A stretch of DNA of 64,000 nt from Carnegiea gigantea (Eukaryota > Streptophyta > Magnoliopsida > Caryophyllales > Cactaceae), in NCBI GenBank assembly GCA_029747015.1, contig JAKOGI010001545.1:120001-184000 (forward strand), given 5' to 3'. Positions 22,891-35,564 of the stretch are shown piece by piece. The position numbers and the translations under genes were made by a program. The notes under the pieces were generated by a model. That model did no database searches, had not been told where the DNA came from, and saw only the letters and a list, made by a program, of their open reading frames with translations. Within the stretch, counting starts at the first letter, position 1. Every line of letters starts with the position of its first letter.

Positions 22891-25329
22891 AAAAAGAAAA
22901 AATCAATAATTTTAAGTCAACAAAATCCTCCACATTCATGATGAGTAATGACTTAACTACCATAATATTTGTAAGTTATTAGCAAAGATAGAAGTGATTG
23001 CCCTCAATAGATGTTGCAACCCCATTTCCCACATAGAAAAGCAAGAAGAAAAGAAGAAACACCCTCACAACCGCCTAAAGACCACCATACGATACAAAAT
23101 TCAGTAACGAAAAGCAGAACCACCATGTTCGTAACCAACGACAATAACTCGTTTTATACGGAGATGGTCCTATCGAACATACTTTCTATTCGTTAATTTA
23201 GGACTATCGTAATAAACATAGGGGTTCAAGCAAGATTTAGATTCTATGATTTTACCGCACTCTAGTCTCTAGACCAGCCAGTATATGTCAAGTATTTACT
23301 TTAAGAAAAATTTAAATTGATTGCTGAAATTTTAAAATTGGTTATTAAATATGCACTTTTTAAAAAATGTTTCTAAAGCAAGCGCTAGTTTAATGTAAAA
23401 GTCTTGTAGCTATGTTAAAATCTATTAAGTAAAACTGTTTAGTGTTTAGTAATGAAAATGATGATAATCTACACACAATTAAGAACCAATTGAACGAAAA
23501 ATTAGAACCATTAACGATTGCGAAATAGGCTAAATTGTATGGGTACTCCAACTAACTACCCTCATACATGGACATGCTTGCCATAGCTAGCAAATGGGGA
23601 TTTCACCATCCACTGAAAGCAATGGACTTATGTCGTGCAATCTTTTTAAAAACAGATTAAAGATCGGTCAAAAGCAGCTTTAATTTCATAGCAAATCTCT
23701 TTGGTCTTTGCTAACACAGTAGTTGTTGTTACAGGTGGTGTTCGTAATGGAAGATGAAGTGTCTCACAAAATTTTCATTTCTTTGTGCATGGTGGAACTC
23801 ACTTTATGGCCAAATTTGTTTGAGAATTGAGCAATTTTGACGACTACTCATGCAGATTTTTTTGTTTGATTCAATTATTGCCTTTATCCAAAGTGAACCT
23901 CCTGATTGACCACCAATTATCATGTCAATTTGCACCACCGCATCGTACTTACTTTCTAAGATATATTATATCTGTTATTGCTTACAAAGAAATTCAGTGT
24001 TAACAATTGGGCCACTAGCTACTGGTTCCCCCATGGTGAACTTTTTTGCAATGATAAATGTTTAACCAAAGATTTCTAATAATGAGTTACTTTTAGCAAA
24101 ATGATAAATTTCTTGATATAAACACGGGATGCTTATGCACCGTAATATCCTTTTTTTTTATAAATGTCTTGATATAAGATATTTTTTAAATATTTTGTTT
24201 TTTTAAAATTTTATTACAATATTTTTAAATTGAAAAAAAAAAATGATCGAATAGCTGAAACATATTATAACTTATAAATATTGTGAAATCATCATTTTAT
24301 CCATAATTTACCATGTTTCTAAAATACGTATATTATAAAACCTTATGGATAGGATTGATATGATTAAGGTGTTATTTAATACTTCGTTGGCATGGTTGAT
24401 GAATATTTAGGTTTAGTAATTTATAATTAAGTATAATCATTGAAATTTTGGTGATTTTTAAATTACAAAATGTGTTAATTTTAGATGAGACAAGACATTC
24501 AAGGATTTCTTGCGGCAATATATATATTATTACTCTTACTTTTAGAGTTACATCACCGCTTATTCTAAAATAGATTGATCTGAAGAAGTTTTGACGAAAG
24601 ACCATTTTATGTCTAAGTTATGATGTTTGGTCCTTTCTTAATTGTATTTTACTGCGATCATAAACGCACGGAATTGAGAAGAAAGAATAGTTAACGGAAT
24701 GTGGGTATAAAGTTCAAAGGTTTTTGCATAAGGAGAAAAAAGTTGCTCTAATTTTGGCATGATAGCTTTCTTAATAAAAAGGGTGATGGATTGACGTAAC
24801 ACACTCCTTTTCCTACAAGTTTCCATTATTTTATTTTGTCTTGTGTTCATTTCCTAATATTAAACAGAAATAATTGTTTTGATGAACTACAGACAAGGCA
24901 GCATCAGCATCAGGGAAATATATAATAAATTATTGGCTTGGTTCGCGTCCTGACTCTTACAGTGCCTAATGCACCCTATGATTTCATTTCCTGCATAGAA
25001 TTATAATGTAAGCGGCTCCATTGAAACGGAAAATGGTCCACAACCATTGAACAGGAAGATTGTGCAAAAATTATATATAAGATCCTTAATGTTTTTAAGT
25101 GGATATATATGCATAAAGATGGACCTATACTCACCAAATTCAAAACAAAAAAGATTGAAAAAAAACAAGTGGGACACTTTCATCTAAAATTTTTAGATCA
25201 GCCAACTCGTCCAACATAAAAAAAGGAAAAAAACAACGAAAACAAATTAAACGAACTTTAGAGGTATGCCCCTTATACCTAAAAACTAGTGCAAGTTAGC
25301 AACATAGTTACCTAACCCAGGCAATGCCT
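22891..25329. other. AT-rich intergenic DNA, nothing recognised
   Basis: About 2.4 kb with no coding sequence, RNA gene or transposon terminus that I can support. Confidence 0.5.
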
Positions 25330-25601
25330 TTCCAATGCACTGTCTGGACGATGTCCAGATTAAATAGAAGTGAGTGTATGAATGAGACTTAGGTGCAACT
25401 CATAATGGAAACTACATTGAACTAATAGCTTGTCATGAGAGTTGGTTATGAGAGCTTGTTATGAGAGTTTCATTGCTAGATATTTTAACAGATACATGTT
25501 CTCATTTTTTTGAAAGCTTGCTATATAAAAGGTTGTGTATTCTGGTTGAAAACAATAAGAGAATGATTGTTATCATATTTTTTGCTCTCATTCTCTCAAT
25601 A

Positions 25602-25613
25602 TGGTATCAGAGC
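25602..25613 (+). other. Primer binding site (tRNA-Met) of Copia element
   Basis: TGGTATCAGAGC, complementary to the 3' end of initiator methionine tRNA, located just inside the LTR end; standard for plant Copia elements. Confidence 0.9.
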
Positions 25614-25874
25614 ATCAATGGCAGACTCTATTGAAGAATATTACAAGCTCTAGTTTAAAGGTCTGAATCTTATTCCAGTATTTCCAAATTTCGTCTATTT
25701 GATCGTTGATTTGGCTCATAAACTACTATTGCTTGCACATTTTCACAAATTTTTGTTCTATCTCGATTGATTGAATTGTTCTTCAATCAGCTAAACGTAT
25801 CATTCATATTGGTTGATTCAGACATTTCAATCTCGAAACGTCTTCTTGTTCTGTCTAAAAGCATCTTGTATGAA

Positions 25875-27666
25875 ATGTCAGCCGAGAGGAATAGATCACA
25901 CAAGTTCACATATAGTGATCTTCAAAATCCACTATTCATATATCCTTCTAATGGTCCAGCTTCTCTTGCCATTGGAGAAAAGCTTGTAGGATCAAAAACT
26001 TACAGAACATGGAGAAGGTCAGTAGAGATTGGACTGTCAACCAAAAGGGAATTGGCATTGTTCAAGGAACTTTTCCAAGGCCAACTAATGATGCAACGAA
26101 GGTAGATCAATGGGACACCTGCCACAATTTGGTAATTGCTTGGGTTATTAATGTTGTTTCTGATACAATTGCAAGATCTATTCTGTGCGTGCAATCTGCT
26201 AGAGAAGTTTGTATACAATTGAAAAAAAGGTTATGTCTAAGCAATGAATATAGAGAATATTATTTGAATAAGGAAGTATATTCAATGAAACAAGATAGAA
26301 TGTCGATATCTGAGTGTTATACAAAGATGAAGTGTGTTTGTGAGGAGTTGGATTCAATGATTGAACATCCTTAATTCACTCAGACCAGTGATGAAATTAA
26401 TAATTTTCTAAGAGCTCTGACTAGAGAACAAGAAGAGTAGAAATTGTTTCAATTCCTAAATGGATTATATGATAACTATGGTACTCAGAGGAGTTAGATA
26501 TTGCTCATGACACCTCTGCCCAGTGTAGAAATAGTTTGTGCCATGTTTCAACAAGAGGAAATGCAGAGGGATATGCTAGATGACATTAAAACTTATCATG
26601 AGTCATCTGCACTATTCGGCAAAGGACATGAAGAAATATATGGACAGTGTGGAAATAAAGGTGATGACAAGGATAAATACTAGCAATTAATTGCATATCC
26701 AAGCTGGTACCCAAGGTTAAGGAAATTTTCTCAAAAGAAGGTGATTAAGGATGGACCAAGGAATTAGAGGTTTAACGGATCTACGGGGGCCTGAGAAGAC
26801 GACTGCTGCTTATATGGAAAGAGTGGACTACAAGAATAGAGGAGGAGCAGTCACATTACCATAGCAACAGATAGAACAACTTCTGAATCTACTGCCTCAG
26901 CTAAGTAAGCAAAGGGAAGAAAGTGAAGATGAATATGAGGACTTTACTAATAATGCATTCTGTCCCTATGTATCAGCTAGGACAAATGCATGGATCCTTG
27001 ATATAGGTGCAATAGATCATATATCACCTGTCTACAAGAATTTTATAAATACCAAAAACACCACAACAAAAACCTCATATAAATATGCCAAATGGTAGCA
27101 CGGTACCTATCACTTACATAGGTGATATTAAACTTGCTATTGGACTTCAACTATAGCAAGTATTATGTGTTCTTGATTTCAAATTCAATTTATTATCAGT
27201 GTCCAAGTTGACAAAGGATGTAGATTGCTTTGTGGTCTTCTACCCTAATTTCTATTCAATACAAGATTGTGCCACAAGAGTGCTTAAGGGTATTGGAAAG
27301 CACCAAGCAGGTCTTTATTATTTTGTCAATGAAGATCTGAATCAATAGAAGGTGGTATTTATGAACAAGCCTATAAATGTCAATGGTAAGCCTTGTGTTG
27401 CAACTAGTCTTGTTGATCATCTGTCTAGACATAAATTGTTGACAAATCTATGTATTTCTGAAGTTGGTCTTCTGTCTAAGGAAGTGTTATGGCATTTAAG
27501 ACTAGGACATGTACCCATGTTAAAAATAAAGTCTATTATTGGAGGTAATAAGACATCCTTTGAAGACGTTTGTCTGAGTTATCCAATGTCCAATTTTTTT
27601 AAATTGCCATTTACATTAAGAAGTACCAAGACACATTATACATTTGAAATTGTGCATATGGACATA
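25875..27666 (+). pseudogene. Copia gag-pol remnant
   Basis: Gag begins MSAERNRSHKFTYSD and follows the plant Copia gag (UBN2) pattern (GSKTYRTWRRSVEIGL, then after a frameshift near 26010 WDTCHNLVIAWVINVV). There are stops at 26372-26374 and 26438-26440. The protease motif, normally DSGASDH, reads ILDIGAIDH (about 26995-27020), so its catalytic context is altered. GAG-pre-integrase follows (LWHLRLGHVPM at about 27488). Integrase, RT and RNase H are missing. The product would have been a capsid and polyprotein; this copy is dead. Confidence 0.85.
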
Positions 27667-28584
27667 TGGGTTTTATTAGGAATATAATAACCATTAAAGA
27701 CAGCATTATCACTAAGCTTCTTGTAATTGATTACTATTCTAGCTTTTCCGCTTTTCTCTTCAGCATGATTTCTTACCATGAAAGTGGGACGGGTGTGAGA
27801 GCTCTCACTATTTCTAATCAATCCTTTATCCAGAAGTTCTTTGATTTGTTTATTAAACTCTTGGATGTCCTGGTGGGTATACACCATTTGTTTGACTCGG
27901 ATAATAGTGTTGGAATTTAATAGAGTGATTTTAGCAAATGTTTTATCTTTATCCCAAAACTTTAGTGGATTATCAGAGTAGAGTTCCTTACAGAATTTTT
28001 TATGTTGTTCGATAATCTGTTCTTTAATAGATAATTCAAGTAATGAGATTGTCAATGCTACTTCACGTTGTGCAGGTATTACTTTCTCACCACGTTGGCA
28101 GTGTGTAAACTTAATTTTCTAATGAGTGTAAGTCTTACTTAGTTTTTCAATAAGAATTGAGTGCCCATTAATTGTAAATATTATCTGGTTTACGGTCTGT
28201 GTACATGGAGAATATAATCTCTGAAAATTATTTCCAATAATCATATCATGAGAGGGTTGATCAGTAGCCATAAAACTGGTGTAATGCATTGAACTCCTCC
28301 TAATTCTATGGATAACCCTTCTATTGCCTCATTATGGCTCATAATGCTATCATCAGCTATCCTCACTTGTAAAGAATTTTTAGCTCTTTTCCACATAAAT
28401 TCTGAAAATAATGATCTTTTTTCAAAGCATACAGAACAACCACTATCTATGTAAGTACACAATTTGTATTTATTGTATCCCTCTAAACATATCTTTATTG
28501 GGATGTAGATATTATTAGGATTTGTATTGGTAACTTCATAGCATATTTTCATAATCATGTTTTTGACTAATTCATCCTCATAGA
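27667..28584 (-). pseudogene. Pararetroviral protease and N-terminal reverse transcriptase fragment
   Basis: The aspartic protease motif YIDSGCSV lies near 28430-28455, with a later hydrophobic ILG-like segment. The RT start is at 27667-28055: HTRPTFMVRN, then GKARIVINYKKLSDN and GYYIPNK, typical of Caulimoviridae RT. The segment stops before the catalytic YxDD region, at the join to Copia sequence. The spacer 28056-28240 is frameshifted. Confidence 0.83.
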
Positions 28585-29174
28585 TAGAGTTGGGAAAAGC
28601 TGACCCGACACGATTACCGACCCGAAACCGATACGAAGTTAAGTGGGTTAGGTATACATTTTCGAGCCGTTTAATTAAGTGGGTTGACACATTCAACCCA
28701 TTTAATTAAATGGGTTAGGTTTAGGTTGAGATTCTCGACATGAAAAAGTATCTATTTAACTCATTTAATTAAATGAGCTAAATAAATCAACTCATTTTTT
28801 CATTTTTTATTCACCCACTTACTTTTTATTAAATAATTAAGAATATAAAAGTTTTTAAAAATTGTGAATTATGACGAATCAGGGGAATTTTAAAGAGTAA
28901 TTATTTAATATGATATGTAAACTTAATTTTTAACACTGTAATTACATATTAGTTGACAATGTTAAATATGTAAATAGTTAACTAAGCGACTGAACTTGAC
29001 CTATTTGTCTTAAATGGGTTAAGTAGGTCAACCTGTTTAAAAATTAAATGGGTACAGGTCAAGATTTTTCAACCCGTTTAATAAACGGGTTAGATTTAGG
29101 TCGAGAAATTGTCAACCCGTTTAAATTCGACATGAACACAAACCTGACCTGACACGACCTATTACTGAACTCTA
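28585..29174. mobile_element. hAT-type MITE inside the pararetrovirus
   Basis: The ends are TAGAGTTGGGAA and (inverted) TAGAGTTCAGTAA. The perfect 8-bp target duplication is CTCATAGA (28577-28584 and 29175-29182). The 590-bp interior has strong internal symmetry: GTTTAATTAAGTGGGTTGAC words on the left mirror AACCCGTTTAATAAACGGGTT on the right. No coding sequence. Viral coding sequence resumes in frame-compatible fashion on both sides. Confidence 0.88.
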
Positions 29175-29199
29175 CTCATAGATTGGTTCACTAATAGTT

Positions 29200-30500
29200 T
29201 ATTAAGTGATAATTTGTCCCATTTTTCGTGCCTCTTTTGCCTAATTTTAGCTTGTATAAAATATAATTTTTGGAGTTTTTACTTGTTTTATTTGCTTTTA
29301 TAGGTAATAAACTTTAAATCGAGCAAATATCACGAAAAGGAGCGAAGACGGGCAAAAAGAGCAAAAATCGGCAAGGAGGGACAACCGGGGGGGCCGAGCC
29401 ACCGTCCCAGAAAAGTGGCACGGTCGGGCCTCCCCCCTGCTCACCCGTTCAATCGATTTTTCTATTTAACACTCTTTCGGCGTTTTTATTCGGGGGTCGC
29501 TAGGGGTTCTCTCTGGTGATTTTTAGGTTAGGTTTTAGGTTAGTTTATCAAAATAAAACCTCAATAGGAGGATTAGATTAGGATTGAGGATTGTAATCTT
29601 GGATTCAACATTTGGATTTCAAGTTCCTTCTATCAATCAAGTCTAAGTTTTCTTCCTTTTTCTCCCTTTAGTTCATATGTTGTTCTTGTTTACGTTTTGC
29701 TAGTTTAATTCTTGTATTTGTTTTGTTGAGTTTAAATGTTTAGTTTTCATTGTCAATTCATGTTTATTTAGTTGTTCAGCTTTGATTTATTTCATTCTCT
29801 TTCTTCTCTTGTTCAAGTTCATGTTCTTGTTTGCTAGTTTAGGTTTTCATGTGTTTGGGATGTTTAGTTGTTAGTTTGTATTGGATTGGATTGCTGCTAG
29901 CCCTTGATGGCTGATTAACCTTGTTTAGGCCCCAACCCTACGTTGTTTATGCCTAGAAGTTAGAGTTTTCTTTCACGCCCACCAAGTGTTCGATGAAATA
30001 CTTGAAAGAGCTTTTATCCGTGTTTTGGGACAATTAACTTATGCTGAGAGGTGAAGTCGATTGTCTAGTGTGAGTAGAAAGATTAGTTGGGATTGGGACA
30101 TGAAAATAGTCTCGTCGCTAGCTGGGTTACGAGTTGTCAATCTTGTAGTCTAATTGAACTACTCCCATGAAAATAGAAAGTTAGAACAGCTCATGACCCT
30201 TGATAGAGGGCTTGGGTGGTTTTAATGATGCAACCGACCATCTCTGAATACTAGCGTAACTTGGAAAGATGAGGGCTTGACTTGATCATTTGGTTTATCT
30301 TAGGTCTAATCATAGCCCTTTTGTTTTCACTTTAATAGTTTAGTTCTATTTTCTATCCCCTTCGATTGTGCCTAGTTCGAAACGCTTTAGTTAGTTCTGG
30401 TAGTTAGAAACACAACTCCCTGCGGATGACACCCCAAGTACTCAACGATACGCTTTGCACTTGGGGTTTATAAATATTAAAACTCTGTTTTTCCCTAATA
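29200..30500 (+). repeat. 5' LTR of the LARD element
   Basis: Aligns along its length with 34061-35391, including GATAATTT.TC.TATTTTTCGTGCC near the start and AAACTCTGTTTTTCCCTAA at the end. Confidence 0.9.
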
Positions 30501-30506
30501 AGTTTT

Positions 30507-30524
30507 TGGCACCCTTGCCGGGGA
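30507..30524 (+). other. Primer binding site (tRNA-Asp type) of the LARD element
   Basis: TGGCACCCTTGCCGGGGA lies 6 bp after the LTR. It differs slightly from the usual TGGCGCCGTTGCCGGGGA site used by Athila/Tat-type Ty3 elements. Confidence 0.75.
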
Positions 30525-30633
30525 GTTAGCATTTTTCAATATCAGGGTTTATTTGAGCATTCGAGACTAGGCCTTTTTTTAGCAAAAATCCAAAAAAATT
30601 TAAAAATCAAAAATTTGAAAAAAAAAATCGAAA

Positions 30634-31016
30634 TGGCTATTTTCCATTTACCTCAATTTGAGCACGAACCTTTTTAACAATAGTTGTCTCGATTGAATGA
30701 TTATCGTGCTAAATATGTGCTTTTTGAGTATGAAAAATAGAAAATATGCGATGCTGTGCTTAAGGGGATAACGCATGAGACCCGAGCTATTCTTGAGTCC
30801 ATGTGTTATGGTGGTATGTGTTTTTTAGGCGTTGATCATATGTGGGACTTATTTGAGTCCTTGGCTTAGTATCAATGGCACCATGAGATTCCTAGTAAGT
30901 CTTTTGAGTGCCTTTCCCCCATTTCCCATGATTTGCATTCCTATTCTCCTCTTGTGTGCTCTTATTGTTCATCTTTTGACCAGGATGTGAATTCTTGTCC
31001 TTATTTATATTTCCGA
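30634..31016 (+). pseudogene. Gag-like region of the LARD element, first part
   Basis: Reads FHLPQFEHEPF, then RLNDYRAKYVLFEYEK, ITHETRAILESMCYGG, DHMWDLFESLA, and a cysteine pair pattern VCSYCSSFDQDVNSCP resembling a zinc knuckle. Several stops are in frame (for example near 30676 and 30738). I recognise it only as the conserved gag-like part carried by such pol-less elements. Coding sequence resumes at about 31590 (YARLDAI) after an insertion. Confidence 0.55.
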
Positions 31017-31590
31017 TGAATTACCTGAAACGGTTGAATTCCTATTCGTAAGTTAGGGTTTAGGAGATCACTGACAGTTGAATCCTTTACTTAGAGCTGC
31101 TTTGTGAGCAATTTAATTTCTTAACATGAAAATAGTTAGGAGTTCAATTGGGAATAGCGGTTACTTAATCCTGTGATTTTGTTGATTCCTGTTTGATGAA
31201 AATAGATAATTAGGATCACCTAACCAGTCTAACGACCTTCGAGAGAAGGCTTAAATGCGCTTTAATTGGTAATTATTCCACTTCAGTTGTCTGCATGGGT
31301 CCAATTGCATGACTTAGTTTGTAGTCCAAGGAGCACAATAGTGTGGTGAATCCAATCCAGGACCCTTATTAGTATTGATTTAGATAATAGCAGTAGTCTT
31401 CAGTAGAATAGAACTGTGATTTAGTGAAAACTAATTTTAGTAGATTCTGGCCAAAATAGAGTTTTATAGGTTGGTTCAGTGGTTGAAACCGAGTTCCCTG
31501 TGAACACAACCCGTACTTACCGTTGCTAGCTACAACTGATACCGTGCACTTGCAGTAATATATTTCCAAGACAACAAGTTTAATATATGT
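31017..31590. other. About 0.57 kb insertion splitting the LARD reading frame
   Basis: The gag-like frame stops at 31016 and continues at about 31590. The stretch between is non-coding. Its right part (GAGTTCCCTGTGAACACAACCC) resembles the tail of Ty3-type LTRs, including the LARD's own, so it may be a solo LTR. The exact ends and target duplication are unresolved. Confidence 0.4.
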
Positions 31591-32487
31591 TATGCTAGAC
31601 TTGATGCCATTATAGGGACAATAAATGACCAAAATTAGCGTTTTGTTAGTAGGATGAGGAAGTGTAGTTTATTGCATGAGACCGACTCTAGTCTACCTCG
31701 CCTTAGACTTGAGGCTCGTCTCTATGATGATTGTGAGTCTTCCCTTCTCCTAGAGTCTAATGTTGTTGATGATGCACCTTTGACCGACCTAGGGGAAGTG
31801 TTTGACCCTCCCTTGACCCCATTGACATTTGTTGCTCCATCCTTTTCTAGCACGCCTATGGACACTAGTGTTAGTGACTCGATCTTACTTGCTTCTCTCC
31901 TTCCTTTAGCTTAGTGCATGGGGTTAGAGATGGGCGAGACTTCTCGGGGTGATTCTAGTTCTGTAGAGGATGTTTTACTTTCTTGGTCAGGAGGACTTAC
32001 ATTGGTTGAGTCATATCTTGAGGAGGCCCCTTTCGAGGAGTTGTGTGATGATAGTTTAGTGGTTGGTGACGCTCCTAGCATTGAGCATATTGACCTAATT
32101 TGTACCAAGCCACTTGACTTGACCCCCATTTCATCCCCCTTACTTTCCACTACACCCTCTCACTTGCATGCATTCCATGAGTCCCTAGGTGACATTCGAG
32201 GGTATAATCCCTCTTTGGACCCTTATTGTGCATACCTAGAGGACATGCCTAGGAAAATTGAGTGGACCACTTTCATTGATTATTATTTTGATTTTTCTAT
32301 GGCATTTGATGAGTTTAAGAGGCCACTAACTTGGTTTGCTCCATATTTACTAGTGTTCTCTTATTCACATCATTTTGAGATGCATGCAAAGGCACATGAT
32401 AATCTTATGAGAGCGTTGGCTGCATCTGAGTTGACAGCTCGCGTCTTGAGAGACAAGGAGTGGCTGATGCTCCTTGCGCCGTTGTAG
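31591..32487 (+). pseudogene. Unknown acidic protein of the LARD element
   Basis: Two open stretches in one frame, 31654-31914 and 31918-32487, are separated only by a TAG, giving about 277 residues. Segments: RLRLEARLYDDCESSLLLES, then TSVSDSILLASLLPLA, GLEMGETSRGDSSSVED, SLGDIRGYNPSLDPYCAYLE and RALAASELTARVLRDKEWL. It is rich in Ser, Leu, Asp and Glu, with no zinc finger or catalytic motif and no membrane segment. It is not protease, RT or integrase. The long open frame in an otherwise decayed element suggests it was once selected; function unknown. Confidence 0.55.
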
Positions 32488-34060
32488 CGTAGTTCGGGTA
32501 CAATCAGTACACAACCTGGCATAATCGTTCTAACTCTTCTCCCTTCTTTTGATTTTTATTTTCTTTCTTTTCCTTTTTGTTTAGTTGTGGATATTAGGTT
32601 GTGTTTAATTGTGGATACTAGGTTGTGTTTTTGTTAGTGATCACTTCGACATGAAATTTGGGATGTTATTGAGCCATTAATAGCTATGATCACCAATTTT
32701 TGTGTTTTTGTGGATATTTGAGTTTTGTGATTAGTGGTGTTGATGGATTGGTATATCTTTATTTTTGGTGGTTAGTTTTGTATATATGCGTGGTCTTATT
32801 TTTGATTTGGTGAGATTGTATTTTTGGGAGAGTGTGCTTGCTTGTGTATATGTGTGCAGGTTCAGTGTTCTTATGTGTGTTTGTTTCGTTTTATGTGTCT
32901 TGTGTGTGATTTTATTTTATTTTTTGTTTTGCTTTTGTGTGTTTTGTGATTGGTGATGACTCTCAGTTTCCAATGAGGACATTGTGAAATTTAGGTGTGG
33001 CGGTGGGGTCATTTACCCTTTTATTCTTATTTTTGTGCAAATTTTTCATTTTTTGTGCAAATTTTTCAATTTTTCCTTTTCTTTGCATAGTTTTTCTTTT
33101 TGGCTTTTGGGGTCTTGTACTATTTTGACTGACTTTGATCCCTTGTACCTTAGCTATTAGCTTGTACCTAAGTAAGTTGTTCATGATAGATCTTTGTCCC
33201 AAGTGTGTCACTCTTAATCCCAATTCTAACCCCAACAGTCTGTTATAGCTATGTAATTCAGTCCTGGTGTACATTTCATCATTGTCTTATGATCTTAGTC
33301 TTCCGTGATTGACTCTCCGATCTGTTTTCGATACGGTTACTTTAATTTTTGTCTGCATTCAAAAAAACAAAAAAAAAAGGATAAAAAGAAAAAGAAAAAA
33401 AATAAAATTTGGAATGACAAGTATCCCTTTGAGGCATGCGCCACTGGGCGTTACCCTTTGAGGCACGTGCTACTGGATGTTGCTCTTGAGGCAAATGCTG
33501 CTATTGGGAAAGCTTGCTTTCCTTGCTAATAAGTTAATAATGTAGCATGTCTCAGTCAGGTGGGAACGAATTTGATTTTGGTAAGCTTAAGTCCTAGGAT
33601 GATATACTTACACACCAAGCACTAGGATGGATTTCAGGTTTTGATGTGTAGTGGGGTGAAAAGTTGGTGCTTTGATGTCATGTATGTGGATAGAGAGTCT
33701 TGATATGTACACTCTATTTATATAAGGCTAATATCTTTGTTGCATTGGTGATTTGGTTGGTTAGAATGTTTACAGTTTTTCCCCTTGTATAGATATTTAT
33801 GCCTTATTTGTATATCTATTTTATTTTCTTTGTTTTCCTTCCTCCTTTTCCACTTATTTTTCTTTTTCAAGATTTTATGGGTATATCTTCTGCAAACCCT
33901 AATGAGACCTTACTCGTCCACTTGGAGGAACCAATGGGTTTAAAGGGCTTATTGTATACGCTAAATGCAACCGTGATTCCTACGACAGTGAGTTAGGTTC
34001 TTAGGTTAGTTTTTATTTTGTTTTATTCGAGGACGAGCAAAAGATGGATGTGGATGTATT

Positions 34061-35391
34061 TGTTAGGTGATAATTTATCTTATTTTTCGTGCCCTTTTTA
34101 TCTAATTTTAGCTCGTATAATAATATAATATTTAGAGTTTTTACTTGTTTTATTTACTTTTGTAGGTAATAAACTTTAAATTGAGCAAACATTGCGAAAA
34201 GGAGCGAAGACGGGCAAAAAGAGGAAAAATCGGCAAGAAAGGACGACAGGAGGGCTGAGCCATCGTGCTAAAAAAGTGGCACGGTGGGGCCGTCCCGCGT
34301 GGCACGCTCGTGCCTCCCCCCTGTTCGCCCGTTCGGTCAATTTTTCTATTTAACCCTCTTTTGGCGCTTTGCTCGGGGGTCGCTCGGGGTTCTCTCTGGT
34401 GATTTTTAGGCTAGGTTTTAGGTTAGTTTATCAAAATAAAACCTCAAAGGAGGATTAGATTAGGATTGAGGATTGTAATCTTGGATTCAACCTTTGGATT
34501 TCAAGTTCTTTCTATTAATCAAGTTTAAATTTTCTTCCCTTTTCTCTCTTTAGTTCATATGTTGTTCTTGTTTACGTTTTGCTAGTTTGATTCTGGTATT
34601 TGTTTTGTTTAATTTAAATGTTTAGTTTTCATTGTTAATTCATGTTTATTTAATTGTTTAGATTTGATTTATTTCATTCTCTTTCTTCTCGTGCTCAAGT
34701 TCATGTTCTTGTTTGCTAGTTTAGGGTTTCATGCGTTTGTGATGTTTAGTTGTTAGTTTGTGTTGGACTGGATTGTGGTTAGCCCTTGATGGCTGATTAA
34801 CCTTGTTTAGGCCCCAACTCTACCTTGTTTATGCCTAAAAGTTAGAGTTTTTTTTCATGCCCGCCAAGTGTTCGATGAAATGCTTGAAAGGGCTTTCATC
34901 CATCTTTTGGGGCAATTGACTTATGCTGAGAGGTGAGGTCGATTGTCTAGTGTGAGTAGAAAGAATAGTTGGGATTGAGACATGAAAATAGTCTCGTCGC
35001 TAGTTAGGTCAAGGGTTGTCAATCTTGTAGTTTAATTGAATTAATCTTATGAAAATTGAAGGTTAGAACAATTAGACTATCTCATGACCCTTGAGAGAGA
35101 GCTTGAATGATTTTAATGATGCAATCGACCATCTCTGAATACTAGCGTAACTTGGGAAGGTGAGGGTTTGACTTGATAACTTGGTTTATCTTACATCCAA
35201 TCATAGCTCTTTTATTTTCGCTTTAGTAATTTAGTTTTATTTTCTATCCCCTTCGATTTTGCCTAACTCGAGATGTTTTAGTTAGTTTTGGTAGTTGAAA
35301 ATACAACTCTGTGCGGATGACACCCTAAGTACTCAACAATACACCTTGCATTTTTGGTTTATAAATATTAAAACTCTGTTTTTCCCTAACA
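34061..35391 (+). repeat. 3' LTR of the LARD element
   Basis: Starts TGTTAGGTGATAATTTATC and ends CCCTAACA; aligns with 29200-30500. The intact TG..CA ends define the element's borders. Confidence 0.9.
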
Positions 35392-35564
35392 CAGTTCTAG
35401 TTTTGTACCCAATGATCTTTCTATTTAGACTCGTTAATCGATCTATACTAGGTCTTACAGCTTCAAAACTAATTCTACTCATTTCACTAGTCATGCTAAT
35501 TATATCATCTTCTTTAAGCTCTTCTTTAGCTAATGAAGATCCTTTTTCCTAATCTGATCTTGTA

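Larger units (their letters stand above)
25330..27666 (+). mobile_element. Truncated Copia LTR retrotransposon
   Basis: A short LTR ends near 25598 (TATA box CTATATAAAAGG at about 25522; repeated AGCTTGT.ATGAGAG words upstream). The methionine-tRNA primer site TGGTATCAGAGC follows at 25602-25613, then gag, protease and GAG-pre-integrase. The element stops within the first residues of the integrase (VHMDIW) where minus-strand pararetrovirus sequence begins. The LTR start is not resolved. Confidence 0.82.
29200..35391 (+). mobile_element. LARD-type LTR retrotransposon (Ty3-like primer site) inside the pararetrovirus
   Basis: There are two direct LTRs of about 1.3 kb (29200-30500 and 34061-35391), bounded by TGTTAGG / CCTAACA-type inverted ends (the left copy has mutated to TATTAAG and CCTAATA). 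The target duplication is TAGTT (29195-29199) / CAGTT (35392-35396), 4 of 5. The interior holds a primer site, a gag-like region and an unknown acidic protein, but no protease, integrase or RT, which defines a large retrotransposon derivative. A CGAGGACGAGCAAAAGATGG tract precedes the 3' LTR. The LTR pair is visibly diverged, so the insertion is not recent. Confidence 0.85.
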
